Made by a program: the position numbers and the translations under genes. Shown here piece by piece: positions 32,721 to 44,645 of a stretch of DNA of 64,000 bases. The stretch comes from Acholoe squamosa. Lineage: Eukaryota > Annelida > Polychaeta > Phyllodocida > Polynoidae. The stretch's first letter is position 1, and the number at the start of each line of letters is the position of its first letter. The stretch spans positions 9,994,001-10,058,000 of the forward strand of contig OX439041.1 of the NCBI GenBank assembly GCA_949317995.1, read 5' to 3'. Below the pieces are notes generated by a model. It saw nothing but the letters and a program-made list of their open reading frames with translations. It was not told the DNA's origin and made no database searches.

Positions 32721-34072
32721 AAGTAAGAATAGAGGACTGTGCATTTTGCCATATCCATTTAATCTTTTGGTTTCTTACCATTAATAAGTAGCACTCCTAT
32801 GCATCTTCCTGATATAATTTAAACAAAACTTTATTTGTGTATCCAAGAAAAACAAACTCTGACCTCAGGAAAGGACGCCACACTAAGGGTAAAAGTTGGC
32901 TGGATTCAACTTAATCTCATCAGGTACATTGCTAGTATTAGATAAATGTCCAGTGCCCTATAACTCGTCAGACAGGTCAATCTATTTAATCAACTTCCTT
33001 GCACAATACTGATATAGAGCCTCTCTGATTGCTTAAGAATTTCTAGGTCTGCATTCCCTGACCTTTTCCTTTCCACTGTCATTGCGAACTGCCATTGTTA
33101 AAGCTTGATGAAGTAGCTGCTTGGAAAATACCACCCCTACTGCCTAGGAACGTCGTAGATAAATCACATTGCTCTAGCTTCAATAGCAAATGAACATGTA
33201 TGGTGTCTGGTAAAGTTGCAAAGACAAATGTCACTACTTGTAAAGTGTTCACTGCAATGCATATGCTAACTCAAATACATTGAAAGGGTTCAGTGCTTTT
33301 CAATTAGAGTCTAGAATCAATCAAGTTTCTAGGTGTCCAATTCCTTCAGTTGAAAAAAGGGAGGTAGAATCTAGCCAGTCTGCGTCATGGGAACATGCTG
33401 TACCTCTGTATCTCTATACTTTTTTGGGAGCAAATGTTATGGATATACCAAAATGTTAGCTACAGTGCTTTTTATCTTACGTATATATGTGAGCTGTAAT
33501 AAATAAAAGTAAACTCAAAAGCAAACAACACACGCATTCATACAAACAAAAAAAAAATGCTCAGCATGATTTCTCTTCATAGCTTTCATATAGTCCTGAA
33601 AGTATGCAGGTGCAATCATACACAGGCTTTGGGATAGCATGGCCAGCCACCATAGTGGCTTTTGTACACCAGCTACAACAAACTTCTACTGAGCTATTAC
33701 ACACTTCTACTGAGGTAATTACAGTAGACTGCTGATTAGAGAGTTGCAATATCAGGACTTTCTACATGTGCATGTTTCAAACCATTAGCTACAATATGTG
33801 GATTTATGACAGACTTTCATCAACACGCATTTCAAAAGCAATTGTTATCATTTTATACCCCCCTGTGGAGGGTAGATTACAATAATTCATTTTAGTTATG
33901 AAAACTTCAAAAGGCCTCTTTATGAACAACCCTTTATTTGATGTCTCTTTGGATTTGCTTTGTTTGCTAAATTTTCCACATGAACAAATCCAGAGGAAAC
34001 AATGAGACTCCACAAGCAATCTTAGAGACTGCTTATTGTTGAATAATATCATGCCATTTTAATTAAACACAA
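32721..34072. other. No recognised gene
   Basis: AT-rich; the ORFs at 33561-33749 and 33804-34052 (minus) have no recognisable domains. CACCATAGTGGCTTTTGTAC and nearby words near 33650 resemble the CACCATATCAGCTTTTGTGC module at 31460, suggesting an older diverged copy. Confidence 0.4.
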
Positions 34073-34158
34073 GGCCAAAAAGAGGTTTGTTTCCAGTTAC
34101 CTGACCGACCCTAGCAAAACAGGGGACAGCAATTCTTTTTTTTTTTTTGACAGGGCCA
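34073..34158 (+). mobile_element. MITE 'GGCCAAA' family, short copy 3
   Basis: GGCCAAAAAGAGGTTTGTTT, the CCGACCCTAGCAAAACAGGG module and a T-run, then GGGCC. It is about a quarter of copy 2, with most of the interior missing. Confidence 0.6.
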
Positions 34159-34516
34159 TAGTATCAACACTAATAGATATACAAAAATAGCAGACCACTC
34201 TTTCGAAAAATGTCTATCTGCTGATTAAGCCAATATGCTAGTGTTCATAATACACTTTTTATCTATTTGGCTTAGGCCATGTTATCATAATAATTTGGAT
34301 TACAGACGTTTAAAGCTCAGAATTTGGGTGGCCAGAGGCAAAAAAAAATATTGCCATTCTCCATGGAATATGATGTGCTTGTATTCCGTGCCCTGGCCCG
34401 ATGACCTGGTGTTGACCCATGATGCATTACATACTGTTGGATTATCGTGTTTTAAGATTGTAAAATCATGAAGGCATTGGTCATATCCCATGTTATCAAA
34501 TCGTTGAATCTACCAG

Positions 34517-35078
34517 GCTGTTGAATCTACCAGGGATCCTTGTCAAACCCCAAATGGCAGTACAGTGGTACAAAGAATTTTCATGAAAAGACTGACGGAA
34601 ATGTCTGGCAACGTTGGGACAAGGATATTGCCATTGTTTGACAGTAGAAGAAATATAATTACAGGAGGGTGCTGCTCCTAAAGTAAAAGGAAGAGCTGGC
34701 TAAAAATGCCCTCATTTCCAGTCCTCTCTTTTCATGTAGCTATAACTTGTCCCTATGGTTGCTCACAAGTGGTCATTCAAGTACAGTGCTAAAAAGGGTT
34801 GATTTGAGTAGGCACCTAGTTGGGAGAAGTCAGTCAGTATAATAAACTATAGAGCATGTGACATGAGTAGGTACCTTGTAGTGCAGCTCTCTCTATTTTA
34901 AACAAGGCAGGTGACTTTTCAGACTAATGTAGTGAGTGCAAGTACTTAGATGAAGCAGTGCACGACTTGTTTAGAAAAGAGGGCACATACTCACAGCTCT
35001 TTTTACAAAAGGAGCAACACCCTCCAGTTGTTCACTGTTCAGTTTTATAAGGATGCCTTGTAGGTCCAACAGTTACTT
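34517..35078. mobile_element. 'AACTGTTGAATC' element interrupted by 360-bp MITE
   Basis: The left end TGTTGAATCTACCAGGGATC and the right end GGATGCCTTGTAGGTCCAAC, then AGTTACTTCTT, are inverted. Without the nested 360-bp MITE the element is about 200 bases. Confidence 0.6.
34665..35024 (+). mobile_element. 360-bp MITE, copy B with CAG TSD
   Basis: GAGGGTGCTGCTCC and GGAGCAACACCCTC are the ends, with CAG at 34662-34664 and 35025-35027. Same length and orientation as copy A and the same internal blocks (e.g. TTTTCATGTAGCTATAACTT). It is nested in the element at 34517-35078. Confidence 0.9.
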
Positions 35079-35084
35079 CTTAGA

Positions 35085-35740
35085 GTGCATCTGATTGAAT
35101 TATGAATTGAGTAAATCTCTGTCCCCTGAATCCAGGGTTTTGGCAGAGGAAGGGATTTGTTCAAGTGGATACCAATGCGTTCTTAGGTCAATTTTTGCCG
35201 TCTTTTCACCACACCAGCAGTGAAACTACTTGGCCTGAAACCATTGGGACACTGAAATTGATGCCTTAAATTGTATGGATCTTATCTCTTATTTGAACTG
35301 ATGTATGGAAAGACCCCTTTTTGACCTGACCATAGTTTGGTCTGAGTAGTCATGTCTGGTCTTTTATAGTTCTTCTTGACAAGGAGAATCTACCAAGCTT
35401 GAATAAATGAAGAAATATCATAACTGGAATTTACTTGTGAATAGCCTTAAGATGTTAAAGATGTGAGAATTAGTACCACTTCTAAGAACTTGATTAAGTG
35501 AACAGGGAAACATGAATGACTTCAGGGTTTAATTAACACTGACGGCCCATTTCCACTGGATACCAATGGTTTTGATTGAGTTGGAGAAAAGAAATGCTTG
35601 GTAGGACAAAAACACAATAAAAAAAGGCTAGTAGAGGAAGTGCAATGATACTGTTGAATGAGAAAGTAACCACGGCAAAGGACAATCTGCCGAGCCTTTT
35701 TTATTGAGGTTATAAAGGTGCAATTATTTGAGAATTATTT
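35085..35740 (+). repeat. Unit U copy
   Basis: AAATCTCTGTCCCCTGAATC, GAAGGGATTTGTTCAAGTGG, AAGCTTGAATAAATGA, GACGGCCCATTTCCACTGGA and GAGCCTTTTTTATTGAGG follow the unit U order. It begins right after the nested element above. Confidence 0.75.
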
Positions 35741-36159
35741 AATCATCGTCAATAAAGGTAACTTACTTGATATGTCAAGCATTTTCTAATGAATCGTGCA
35801 TCGTACTAGTTTCTTATAGAGTAGTTGAGACAATAAAGGACCTCTAACATTACTGTCTCAAGAGTGTTTTATCAGATATATCTGATGAAAGGTTGGGGAA
35901 CGTGTTGCTCCTTTGAACCACTACCACGAAGTGCCCGCAACCCATCAGGGATCTCCCTGCACAAGTTTGGATGTCTCTATCTTAGTTGCCACTCTTTCTT
36001 TTGCTGGCTCTGATTGGCTGGTCACCCGGTTTTGTTTACTAATTAACCCTTGACCCCCAGCATACAGACTACCAATGTGGTCTGTGCAGTGGTCCTACTC
36101 ACTGGCAAAGTACATGTCTCAGTGTGGTAGGATGGGCTTTCTATAGCCCATAGTCCATG

Positions 36160-36163
<4 letters not shown>
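35741..36163. other. No gene; MITE-end remnant
   Basis: GGAACGTGTTGCTCCTTTGA near 35897 resembles one terminus of the 360-bp MITE. The rest shows no recognised feature. Confidence 0.35.
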
Positions 36164-36219
<56 letters not shown>

Positions 36220-36222
36220 TAT
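36164..36222. repeat. (AT)n microsatellite
   Basis: About 59 bases of alternating AT with a single C interruption near the right end. Confidence 0.95.
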
Positions 36223-36929
36223 AGGTTATAAATTATGTCGGGGTTTTATCCCAATGGCATCATATTCTTTTATAGATTACAGGCACTAGATAGGGTAGGG
36301 TAATTTTATGACTAATGACTATATCTGATGAAAGGATCAACAAAGCCATTGCTTCATGTCTCCATGATTTAAAAAAAAACAAGTTTAGTGGCATTTTACT
36401 AAAAATGCACACTAAACCCAGAACCCAACACAGTCCTTTTAAATTCATTGTTGCTTTAATTACAAAGTTTACAAGAAGTAGATAAGAATGGTTATGTTGA
36501 TTGAAATGACATTTTAGTCACTGCATTATTCTCACACATCCTGGTAATAAATAGCTATGTAAGGGTTTCATGAATAAGGTAGGAGTCCATGTATGGTGCC
36601 TCAATCAACAGCCACTAGACATCTTGTTGACCCTGCCCTAAGAATGTCTAGACAAATGACCATCTCAGCCTCCACTAAGCACTCATCTAGAGAATGTTTT
36701 ATACAGGAATACACATGTGGAATGTGGAGGCTTAATTCAGGATGTGTACTAGAGGAAGTGGTTGCAGAGAACATTTCTAACGGGCTTACATAACCCCCTG
36801 CTATATTAGCGAAATGGACTGATGAACTGAAGTTGGCTAGTTCTCCTATCAACCTTGAAAGTAACATTTGGGAATCCTATAGTCAGGACACGCAGATTGA
36901 CCATTGTACATTTAGATTTTTCTTAGAAG

Positions 36930-37510
36930 AGGCATTGCAGAGAAAGTATCATCAAATTGAATGAGAAATACATATTACATAGAGAAAACGACATTGAGAG
37001 AACATCTTCTAGCTGTAGTGCTGGCTCCCTTAGCTACTCAAAACATGAACTGCACTAAAACCTCAGAAAGGAACACACAAAACAGCACACAAACTTGTAT
37101 GATATATTGTGACTTGTATTTGTAATTGATGTGAACCTGGCATTACTGTACCTTATCTCTAGTTCTCACCAAACCGATATGCCAAACGTGTTGAAAGCTA
37201 ATTATCAGCAGAGTTGGGATGGCAGGTCCAAGCACCATATCAGCTTTTGTGCAGCAGCTACTGTAATTATAGAACTCTACTGAGCAAAGTATGTCCAAAT
37301 AAAGCCAAGCTATGAAATAAAGCCAACTCTCTATATGTACAAACAGGTTTATATCTAGTAAGGCTGAGTGGGAGTTCTGAAAGCCATTATAGTTTGCTGA
37401 TAAGGGAAGAGCAATATTACCAGTCTCCTCATTTGCATGTTTGAAATAATCAGTTAAAAGGTGTTGATGAGTCAATTACTGTATGCAAAGCCATGTGTTT
37501 TTAGGATAAT
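36930..37510. repeat. Rearranged modules shared with 30622-32100
   Basis: Contains the GCATTGCAGAGAAAGTATCA, CAGCACACAAAC, GTGTTGAAAGCTAATTATCA and TCCTCATTTGCATGTTTGAA modules. Here they precede, rather than follow, the 0.9-kb duplication. It includes the empty target (TGCTGATAAGGGAAG) of the MITE at 31631. Confidence 0.7.
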
Positions 37511-37615
37511 GTATTTTACTTTTGCTGACTCTGAAGTAATTCATGGCATAGTTTGGGGGGAACACATGGTAATTTGCGAAATAAGCTTTCGCAAAATGGA
37601 AAAAAGAAATAACAA

Positions 37616-38562
37616 CACTGAAAAAAGTCTTCCTGACAAAATGACATGTATACCCATGTCACCTTGATTTGACACAGAGAGCACACATCATCGGGACATG
37701 TGCACATATGCCACCATGACAACTGTAGCACACAGTAATCCTCATATGATTTGACATGCCTTAAAATGCCATGTCATCTGTGAGTTGACTAGGGTCACAG
37801 CCATGTCGAAGGCACTTGACATGTGATGGTTTGACATACATAATTGTTCTAGGATATTCCACTAGATGGAGCAAACAACCATTTTGGTACCAGGACTAAT
37901 CACTACCAAGAAGTACTACCAACACTTGAGACATTTGATGTATCTGTGTCATTTTGTTTTCATGAAGAATAGATCACTAAGGTCTGTAAATACTATCAAT
38001 GAATGGTAGTGAATTCTATTTCATTGTAAAATAGGGACCCACCATCCTGAATACTCCAACTGGAGTGGTTGGACACCTTATGTGTGGGTCAGTGAAAATA
38101 CCAAAGGACTGTATTCTAACCCACAATCTATAATCTCAGTATCTACAGTACAGGGAGACATATGGCATTGCCATGCACCTCCATGTCCTTGTTTTATGGA
38201 CTGCATAGAGGTCCTCAGTCAAGTAGGAGTTCTGTAGATAGGAAAAAGTGCCTTAGTGTTGCATGCCTGTGGGACTATGATATCCCCTGCCTTCTATTAT
38301 AGGCCTCCCTTGATTGAACCATTGGTACATAGTTATTGACTGCTCTTGACCCTTACATAATTGCCTCACAGTATTACCTAGCACTCAGGTGAATGGATCA
38401 GAAATATGTGACGTGTCTTCATTACGCATGTCAAATGGAGTTGACGAACCAAATATGAGAGGGTCAACCTCATTTGACATGCCTTCATACATGTCACGTG
38501 GGAGACAAATTGTGACCTGTGCAGTATGCGTCAAAGCGATCAGTGTTCTTCTCTCTGTGAAC
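37616..38562 (+). repeat. ~0.9-kb duplication, copy 2
   Basis: The counterpart of 29723-30611, with an extra ~80 bases (about 38030-38110) that include CCCACCATCCTGAATACTCC and an imperfect inverted TGTGTGGGTC. The ORF at 38389-38586 is the partner of 30440-30652. Confidence 0.85.
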
Positions 38563-38989
38563 GGGAAAAATGTAAGGCAGTGCTAAGAGATGCTACCTAA
38601 ATAAACAGTCCACAAAGCAGCACAAAAACAACTGGTAAGAACTTTACAGATTAACATTACCAGAATACACATTTTCAGAAGGAAATTGACAACAATCATT
38701 TCTTAAAAGGAACAACTTTGTACTTGCCACTGATTGATTTCCTCTTTGAATTTACCATATCAAAACCTGTTAGATGTATATCAGTTGGTCAGAATTATGT
38801 CTGATAGAATACTCCAGTGATAAGGTATCTAGATGGCTCACTTTGTATCAATGATAATGTATGTTTACCAAACTGGCATTGAACTAATGAGAAATTGCTG
38901 ACCACCCAAATGAATTAAGCAGCAAGTATTCGGAATCCTGGTAGTGATCTATGCAGATAGGGAAAGGACAATGAACCAGATTTGCTTGG

Positions 38990-39680
38990 CTTTTTGGGTA
39001 CTTCCAGGCCTAAACCCATATCAAAAAACATTCACCTCTTATCCACCGAAATGGATGCCTTAATTTGTACTGATCTTATTTTCAATTTGAGATGATGAAT
39101 GGAAAGACTCTTTTTGCATGACAATAATACGGCAAGGGTAGATTTGTCTGGTCTTTTATAGTTATCTTAACCCCCTGACAGAAGAGATCCTACCAAAATC
39201 AAATGAACAAAGGCTTCTCTATCAATTCAAATTCATTTTTTAATGGAATTAAGATGCGTAAGATGTCAGGATCAATATTATAAAAATATCAACTACAGTG
39301 ATAACATGAATGTGAAGGTTAAAATTAACACACACACACAGTAACACAGACAGCCCATTTCCTCTGTCAACCAGAGGTTTTGATTGAGTTGGAGGAAAGA
39401 ACAATGCATCCTTGGCAAGATTAAGGAAACAATTAAACAGGTTGGTGGAGGAAATGCGTTAACACCGTTAGACGAGAAAGGAAAGTGAACAAAAATGATC
39501 TTCTGTAAAAAGGGCTGAGTCTTTTTTATTGAGGACATATAAACAGGTTTATCTGAGCCTTGACAATATAGCTAGCTTAGATCACATTCTTGGACTCCTC
39601 CAAGAGGTTCTGTGTCTTGTAAGATTGGATGCATCCATGGTCTAAAGAGGATAGAACACTATACATTTTATGAGATTGAT
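38990..39680 (+). repeat. Unit U copy
   Basis: GAGATGATGAATGGAAAGAC, ACAGAAGAGATCCTACCAAA, GACAGCCCATTTCCTCTGTC, TTGGAGGAAAGAACAATGC, CTTTTTTATTGAGGACATAT and CTCCAAGAGGTTCTGTGTC. It includes a (CA)n run near 39330. Confidence 0.7.
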
Positions 39681-39785
39681 CTTTTGGTTTGTTAATATTG
39701 AACAGTAATACTTCCCTGGACTTCCTGCTTTGCATATACAAGAATTCTGAAATGTGGGATGCCAGGGTACTCTAGTCCTGGACTA

Positions 39786-39990
39786 GGCCAAAAAAAGAGT
39801 TTGTTTCCAGACACCCGACCGACCTCAGCTACAGAGGGAAGACCTCAATAAATATTTTTTTACAATTTTCCTTGATTTTTTAAAGATTTTTGAAGATTTT
39901 CCTTTCAAAAAGGGGCAAAAAAATTCCAATTTACCGACTTCAACTTTGTTGACCATGTTACCAGAAACACTTCCTACTTATGAAGGTCAG
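39786..39990 (+). mobile_element. MITE 'GGCCAAA' family, copy 4 (decayed right end)
   Basis: GGCCAAAAAAAGAGTTTGTT, CCCGACCGACC near the left and CATGTTACCAGAAACAC near the right match copy 2. The right GGCC end is degraded. Confidence 0.65.
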
Positions 39991-40039
39991 GTTATAAGTT
40001 AATTTCTGATAAAACACCAAATATGGTCATTTACTGAGA

Positions 40040-40860
40040 TTGGGAGGCCCTGTTCTTATTTCATGACTACTCACACACTATATCTGTACATGTCACTTCA
40101 CCAATCCAATCTGACCTGTCCTAAGTCTCTACAGTACACCCCAGAGACTTGGGCACGGCTTAACCCATGAAGAACTCTTTCCTCTCTGAGTTTGATTAAA
40201 ATGTCCTTCATTCGAAACACGACACCAATGTCGTAATTTCTGATATCGGGAGAAGGATCAATTTTCAGCTACAGTCGATGGGGTTAGGCAGGAACTTAGC
40301 TTCATGTCATGGCCACTAGGAAATGGTTCAGCTGACATAAAGATGCTGTGACATGACTTCCGGTCTACCCAGAAGCAGATGGAGGTAATGTGAAAGTTGC
40401 ACTGCCAATATCTTCTACTCCAGAGACATATTTACTTTTTTGGCAAAAAGATTGGCAAAGCATAATATGATTGGGTGATGTATAGGATTGTATACAGTAG
40501 AATAGTACAAAAATGAGTAAGATTTGGCCCCAGTTCAGGTCTAGCACAAACTGTACAGGTCTAGCATAAACTCAAGGTGCGCTATATATACAAGCTATCC
40601 TTTCCCCAACTTCCTAATATGGTGTGGAGACAAACCCATAAGTGGGCAAAAGCTCTGGGGCTAGTCTAGAAACTTACTCTTCTTTTTTTTCTTTTTGGGA
40701 AACATGTAAAACATAAGAAATTAAGGAGTGGGTACAAGCGTTTGTTTAAATTTGGAATTTCCTTTAGATCAATTGCTGACTGTATATCAAAAGTCGTATG
40801 ATATGTGTTAGTACATGTGAATTAAACTAAATAAAATACCTCCTTAATAAAGCGGAAAAG
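40040..40860 (+). repeat. Duplicated block W, copy 1
   Basis: From ACTACTCACACACTATATCT through AACACGACACCAATGTCGTA and GTCATGGCCACTAGG to TTCCTTTAGATCAATTGCTG this matches 45175-45920; the central part also matches 56070-56470. No ORF is supported. Confidence 0.8.
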
Positions 40861-40879
40861 GTTCATCACTCATACAAAC

Positions 40880-41480
40880 TATGGTCTGCCTGCCACATCC
40901 AGCACTGAACAAATGGTTCATTAGGAAATGATAACTGTCCATTTAGATTAAGCACTGAAGAAATCTGTCTCCAAAATCAAGGATGGAATTGATCTAAAGG
41001 TGATCTGCTTTAACTGTTTTAACAAAACAGAAAAGCATTAAATTATTTCAGATTTGCCTTTACACTGAACCTTTAGTTAAATTATGAAAGGATTGATAGC
41101 ATTCATAAGAAATTAATTACAGTAATTTAAAAACATGAACGACATAAAGGTTAAATCAAAACAGACAGCCCATTTCCACTTGTGGCCAATGGTTTGAGTT
41201 GGAGGAAAGAAACATGCATGGTTAGAGGGATAAACAGAATGAAATAGGCTGGTGAAGGAAATGCATTTGCTCGAGAAAGGAAATGGAACAAAAGGATAAA
41301 ATCTGCTTGCTGAGCGTTTTTATTAAGGTAAATGAAGACGCGTTTATTTGTTCCTTGACAATGACGCCAGCATAGTCCACATTCTAAATTATATCAAAGG
41401 AGTCCTGTGTTTCTTAAGAGCTGTTTTGGTCTAAAGAGGATACCATATGATGAATAAGGCGCTATACAGTGAAATGGCAT
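40880..41480 (+). repeat. Unit U copy
   Basis: CATTAGGAAATGATAACTGT, AATCTGTCTCCAAAATCAAG, GACAGCCCATTTCCACTTGT and CAAAGGAGTCCTGTGTTTCT; closely related to 51160-51790. Confidence 0.75.
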
Positions 41481-41539
41481 TTTCAGTCTGCCTGTCTTGT
41501 CTGGATACAATTTTATATTCAGACTCTTTTTAAGTTATA

Positions 41540-41645
41540 GAAATATTATATACTGTATTTCCCCTATCATAAGGCCGGGCTTATACTGATTTCAAATGAA
41601 ATATTGACCAGGCTTATAAACAGGGCAGGCTTATATTTAGGGCAG
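41540..41645 (+). mobile_element. Fragment of 'CCGTATTTCCC' element
   Basis: ACTGTATTTCCCCTATCATA, AGGCCGGGCTTATACTG and two further AGGCTTATA repeats match the terminal part of the element at 59966-60412. Confidence 0.55.
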
Positions 41646-41988
41646 GCTTATAATTTATAGATTTGAAAAATCACTATAGAATCTTGTCAGAAATTCCAAT
41701 ATATATTAATGTACTATTCACACTTTTCTCCAATGAATTCATAATTATGACATCATGAGCAGGGTTTTGAGGCAATTAATATCTTATCAGCATTTAAGCA
41801 TCCATTATGGCTCGCTGCTCCCTTGATTCCAAAGTACCCTTCCATGAATTGCAGGCTTTTATAGGCATTAGCCATGCTTTATACCTTTTCCTAAGGTAAT
41901 GTGAAAGTTGCACTGTCAATGTCATAAACCTTGAAGAGATGTACATTTTTAGGCAAAAGGGTGGTGGATATGATAAGAAAATGTTTGG

Positions 41989-42348
41989 GAGCATGTTGCT
42001 CCTATAGTAAAAAGAGCTGTCATTAGGTACCCTCTTTTCAAAAGAAGTCACACTCTGCTTCACCATTCAACTTGCACTCGTCACATTGGTCTGAAAAGTC
42101 TTGCCTTGTTTAAAACAGAGAGAGCTGCACTGTATGATACCTACTCATGTCACACACTATATAATTTATTATACTGACTGACTTCTCCCAACTAGGTACC
42201 TACTCAAATCCCCCATTTTTAGCACTATACTTGAATGACAACTTGTGAGCAACAAAAGGGACAAGTTATAGCACATTGAAAAAAGAAAGGACTGGAAATG
42301 AGGGCATTTTTAGCTAGCTCTTCCTTTCACTATAGGAGCAACACCCTC
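41989..42348 (-). mobile_element. 360-bp MITE, copy C
   Basis: Inverted relative to copies A and B: GAGCATGTTGCTCCTATAGT at the left, ACTATAGGAGCAACACCCTC at the right, again exactly 360 bases. The right flank is CTG but the left is TGG, so the target duplication has decayed or differs. Confidence 0.85.
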
Positions 42349-42880
42349 CTGTCACACAACAAAACTGTGAATACATTGCAAAACTATTTTTTCCCATAAT
42401 CAAGTTTGAATCTTACATCAAAGGGAATCGAGTATTACAATAGACACTGAATGCTTATTACTTTGGGTGCAAACTTTAATGAGATGATGAAGGCCAGTTG
42501 TCCTGCTTTTCGTTCCTGTTCGATTTGCTAACAATAAACCATAAATGGCAGCCTTTTTTTATATTAAAAACTTAAAAAATGCAAAGCAGCCCTAACGTGT
42601 GAAGTGTGATTTACTATGATTTGTATTAACACCTTGTCCAGTCCTTCTATAACCTCACCATCTCTAGTTTACAGCAAGCCTAGAAGCCACACTAATTATC
42701 AGCAGAGTTGTGATAGCACATTCAACCACTGTATCAGGTTTTGTGCAAATACAGCCACCTCTTTACCTGTACACATAGTTTGTATCTATAGTGAGCCTCT
42801 GCTGAAGTTTTAATGTTTGTCACAGTTTGTTAATGAAAGATATTAAGGGATTGATGTAGGGTTTTGATGAGTTTGATGGA
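42349..42880. repeat. Shared modules, no gene
   Basis: CTAATTATCAGCAGAGTTGT and following ATCAGGTTTTGTGCA near 42692 are a diverged copy of the module at 31415 and 37197. Otherwise nothing recognised. Confidence 0.4.
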
Positions 42881-43740
42881 TCTTATCTGTAGTTTTTAGT
42901 GACTTATTGAATGGGTCTTTTTGTATGATCTGGTCAGAGCACTTTTGTCTGGTCTTCATCCCTTTTGCAAGAAGATTATGTCAACAATGAACCCAATGAT
43001 TTATTTCAGATTCGCCTTTATGAAATAAACCAGAGATATCTTTAGTTTACAAATGAAAGGATTAATAGCATTCATAGGAGAATAATTTGAGAACATGAAC
43101 AACATGAAGGGTAAATTAATGCAGACAGCCCATTTCCACATGTGGCCAATGGTTTCGAGTTTCGAGAAGAAACATGCAAGATCGGTCATTATAAAAACGC
43201 AATAAAATGGGTTGGTGGAGGAAATGCATTGACACTGTTAAACGAGAAAGGAAATGGAACAAAAAAAAATCTGCTGTAAGATGGTCAGTCGTGTTTGGCT
43301 AAGTAAATGAAGACATTTATTTGAGCCTTGTCCACTAAGCAAGTTTAGTTCACGTTCTCAGACATCTCCAAGGAGTCCTGTGTCGCGGAAAAATTGATAT
43401 GGTCTCAAGAATATATCCAATGACAAATATGATACTATAGTGTTAGATGGCATTTCCAGAGGGTCTGACTGAATATAGCTCTTAACATGTTATAAACAGT
43501 TAAAAGAGAAACATAATCTCTAATCAAGCTGAAAGAAATATTACATTCCAGTTGGCCATGTCTCTTGGTACACACGGCATTGCAAGGGACCTGATATGAG
43601 TTATGGGAGTATTTTTTAGTATCTTTATTTATTGGCTTAACCTTTGGGGATTATATATGAAACTATAATTTGTTAGTGCTTGGTTCAGCTTGAGGACATG
43701 TTGAGTCTCACTATTAACCATTGATATTTCTGTGCATCTT
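42880..43740 (+). repeat. Unit U copy with 3' extension
   Basis: GACAGCCCATTTCCACATGT, CTCCAAGGAGTCCTGTGTCG, TTACATTCCAGTTGGCCATG and GGCTTGAGGACA-like sequence match 51380-52133. At 43722-43728 it reads CTATTAACCATTG, the uninterrupted counterpart of the R-element insertion at 52134. Confidence 0.7.
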
Positions 43741-43831
43741 ACTGGAGCTTTAATTAATAAGGGCAGCATGATGCCCCTATTAAGTGCTGGTGAACCTGCT
43801 CTGGGAGTATGACCCCATAAGATTTCAGCAG

Positions 43832-43869
43832 GAGCTGGAGGTTTTGCCATATGGCAAAACCTCCAGCTC
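43832..43869. repeat. Perfect 38-bp palindrome
   Basis: GAGCTGGAGGTTTTGCCAT is followed with no spacer by its exact complement. It sits beside a degenerate GATGCA-type unit (AGCATGATGCCCCTATTAAG, 43765-43785). Confidence 0.9.
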
Positions 43870-44046
43870 TAAGGAGGTTTTCTAACTTATACTCCATCCA
43901 CTGAAGTTTATGTAACAGTAAAACCATAAATATAAGCATATTTTGACATAAACCGTAGAGGCCTAGAAGAGGATTTGAATGTTCTACACTGGCTGTGATA
44001 CAAAGCTATGATAAATATATGGTGTTCCAGTCTACAACCACCAGCA

Positions 44047-44119
44047 GTTCCAATAGTATAATGGATAGCATGTCTTACTTTGAATCACAGAATGTGGGTT
44101 CAAAACTGCATGTGGAAAG
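44047..44119 (+). pseudogene. tRNA-like sequence 1
   Basis: Box A-like TAGTATAATGGATAGCATG (44054-44072) and box B-like GGGTTCAAAACTG (44096-44108) at tRNA-like spacing. The anticodon stem does not pair, so not an intact tRNA; probably a SINE head. Confidence 0.5.
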
Positions 44120-44285
44120 TGTTTTTAACTTACCCATACAAGGTATAAGGAGCCTTTGTAAAAGGCACCCCTGAAGCCCCCCTTTATCATTTTGGCAATC
44201 CGAGGATGTTCATTATAATACATTATTTTTAGAATTTGTTGCAAAAAATGACAGTGGTCAACAGAGAATAAAACAAAATCACACC

Positions 44286-44352
44286 AGGGGTTTGAACCTG
44301 TGTGGTCTAGATTTCTAGTCCCAGGCCTTAACCACTACACTAGATTGACCAG
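44286..44352 (-). pseudogene. tRNA-like sequence 2
   Basis: On the minus strand TAGTGTAGTGGTTAAGGC (complement of 44325-44342) and GGTTCAAACCC (complement of about 44288-44298). The anticodon-loop region reads CTAGAAA, which would give AGA. The acceptor arm is poor. It points against its two neighbours. Confidence 0.55.
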
Positions 44353-44389
44353 ACAAACTTTCAAAGTGAAATCATCCTCTTTATCTGTA

Positions 44390-44645
44390 ATTGATTACTC
44401 AGTCATAGAAGTAGCATATTGCCCTTCAGTAGATGTTCTAACACCCACAGTATCAGCTGAGGCCTCATGGTGTAATGGTTAGCACATGAGACTCTGGATC
44501 CCAGCACTGTCTGCTGTGTGGGTACGAATCCCATATGGGAGAGAATTTTCCCAAGAAATACATCTGCTGTTTAAAAATGACCTTATTCATTAAACCTCCT
44601 GCTCTGCTTGGCCTATTTCACCAAAACCTCCTGCCAGGTGGAATA
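44390..44645 (+). mobile_element. tRNA-Gln-like SINE, copy 2
   Basis: The head has TGGTGTAATGGTTAGCACA (44468-44486), ACTCTGGATCCC and GGGTACGAATCCC (44520-44532). A body with AAACCTCCTGCTCTGCTTGG follows. It matches 18500-18850 in reverse, including ~70 bases upstream of the head, so the mobile unit is longer than the tRNA-related part. Confidence 0.65.
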
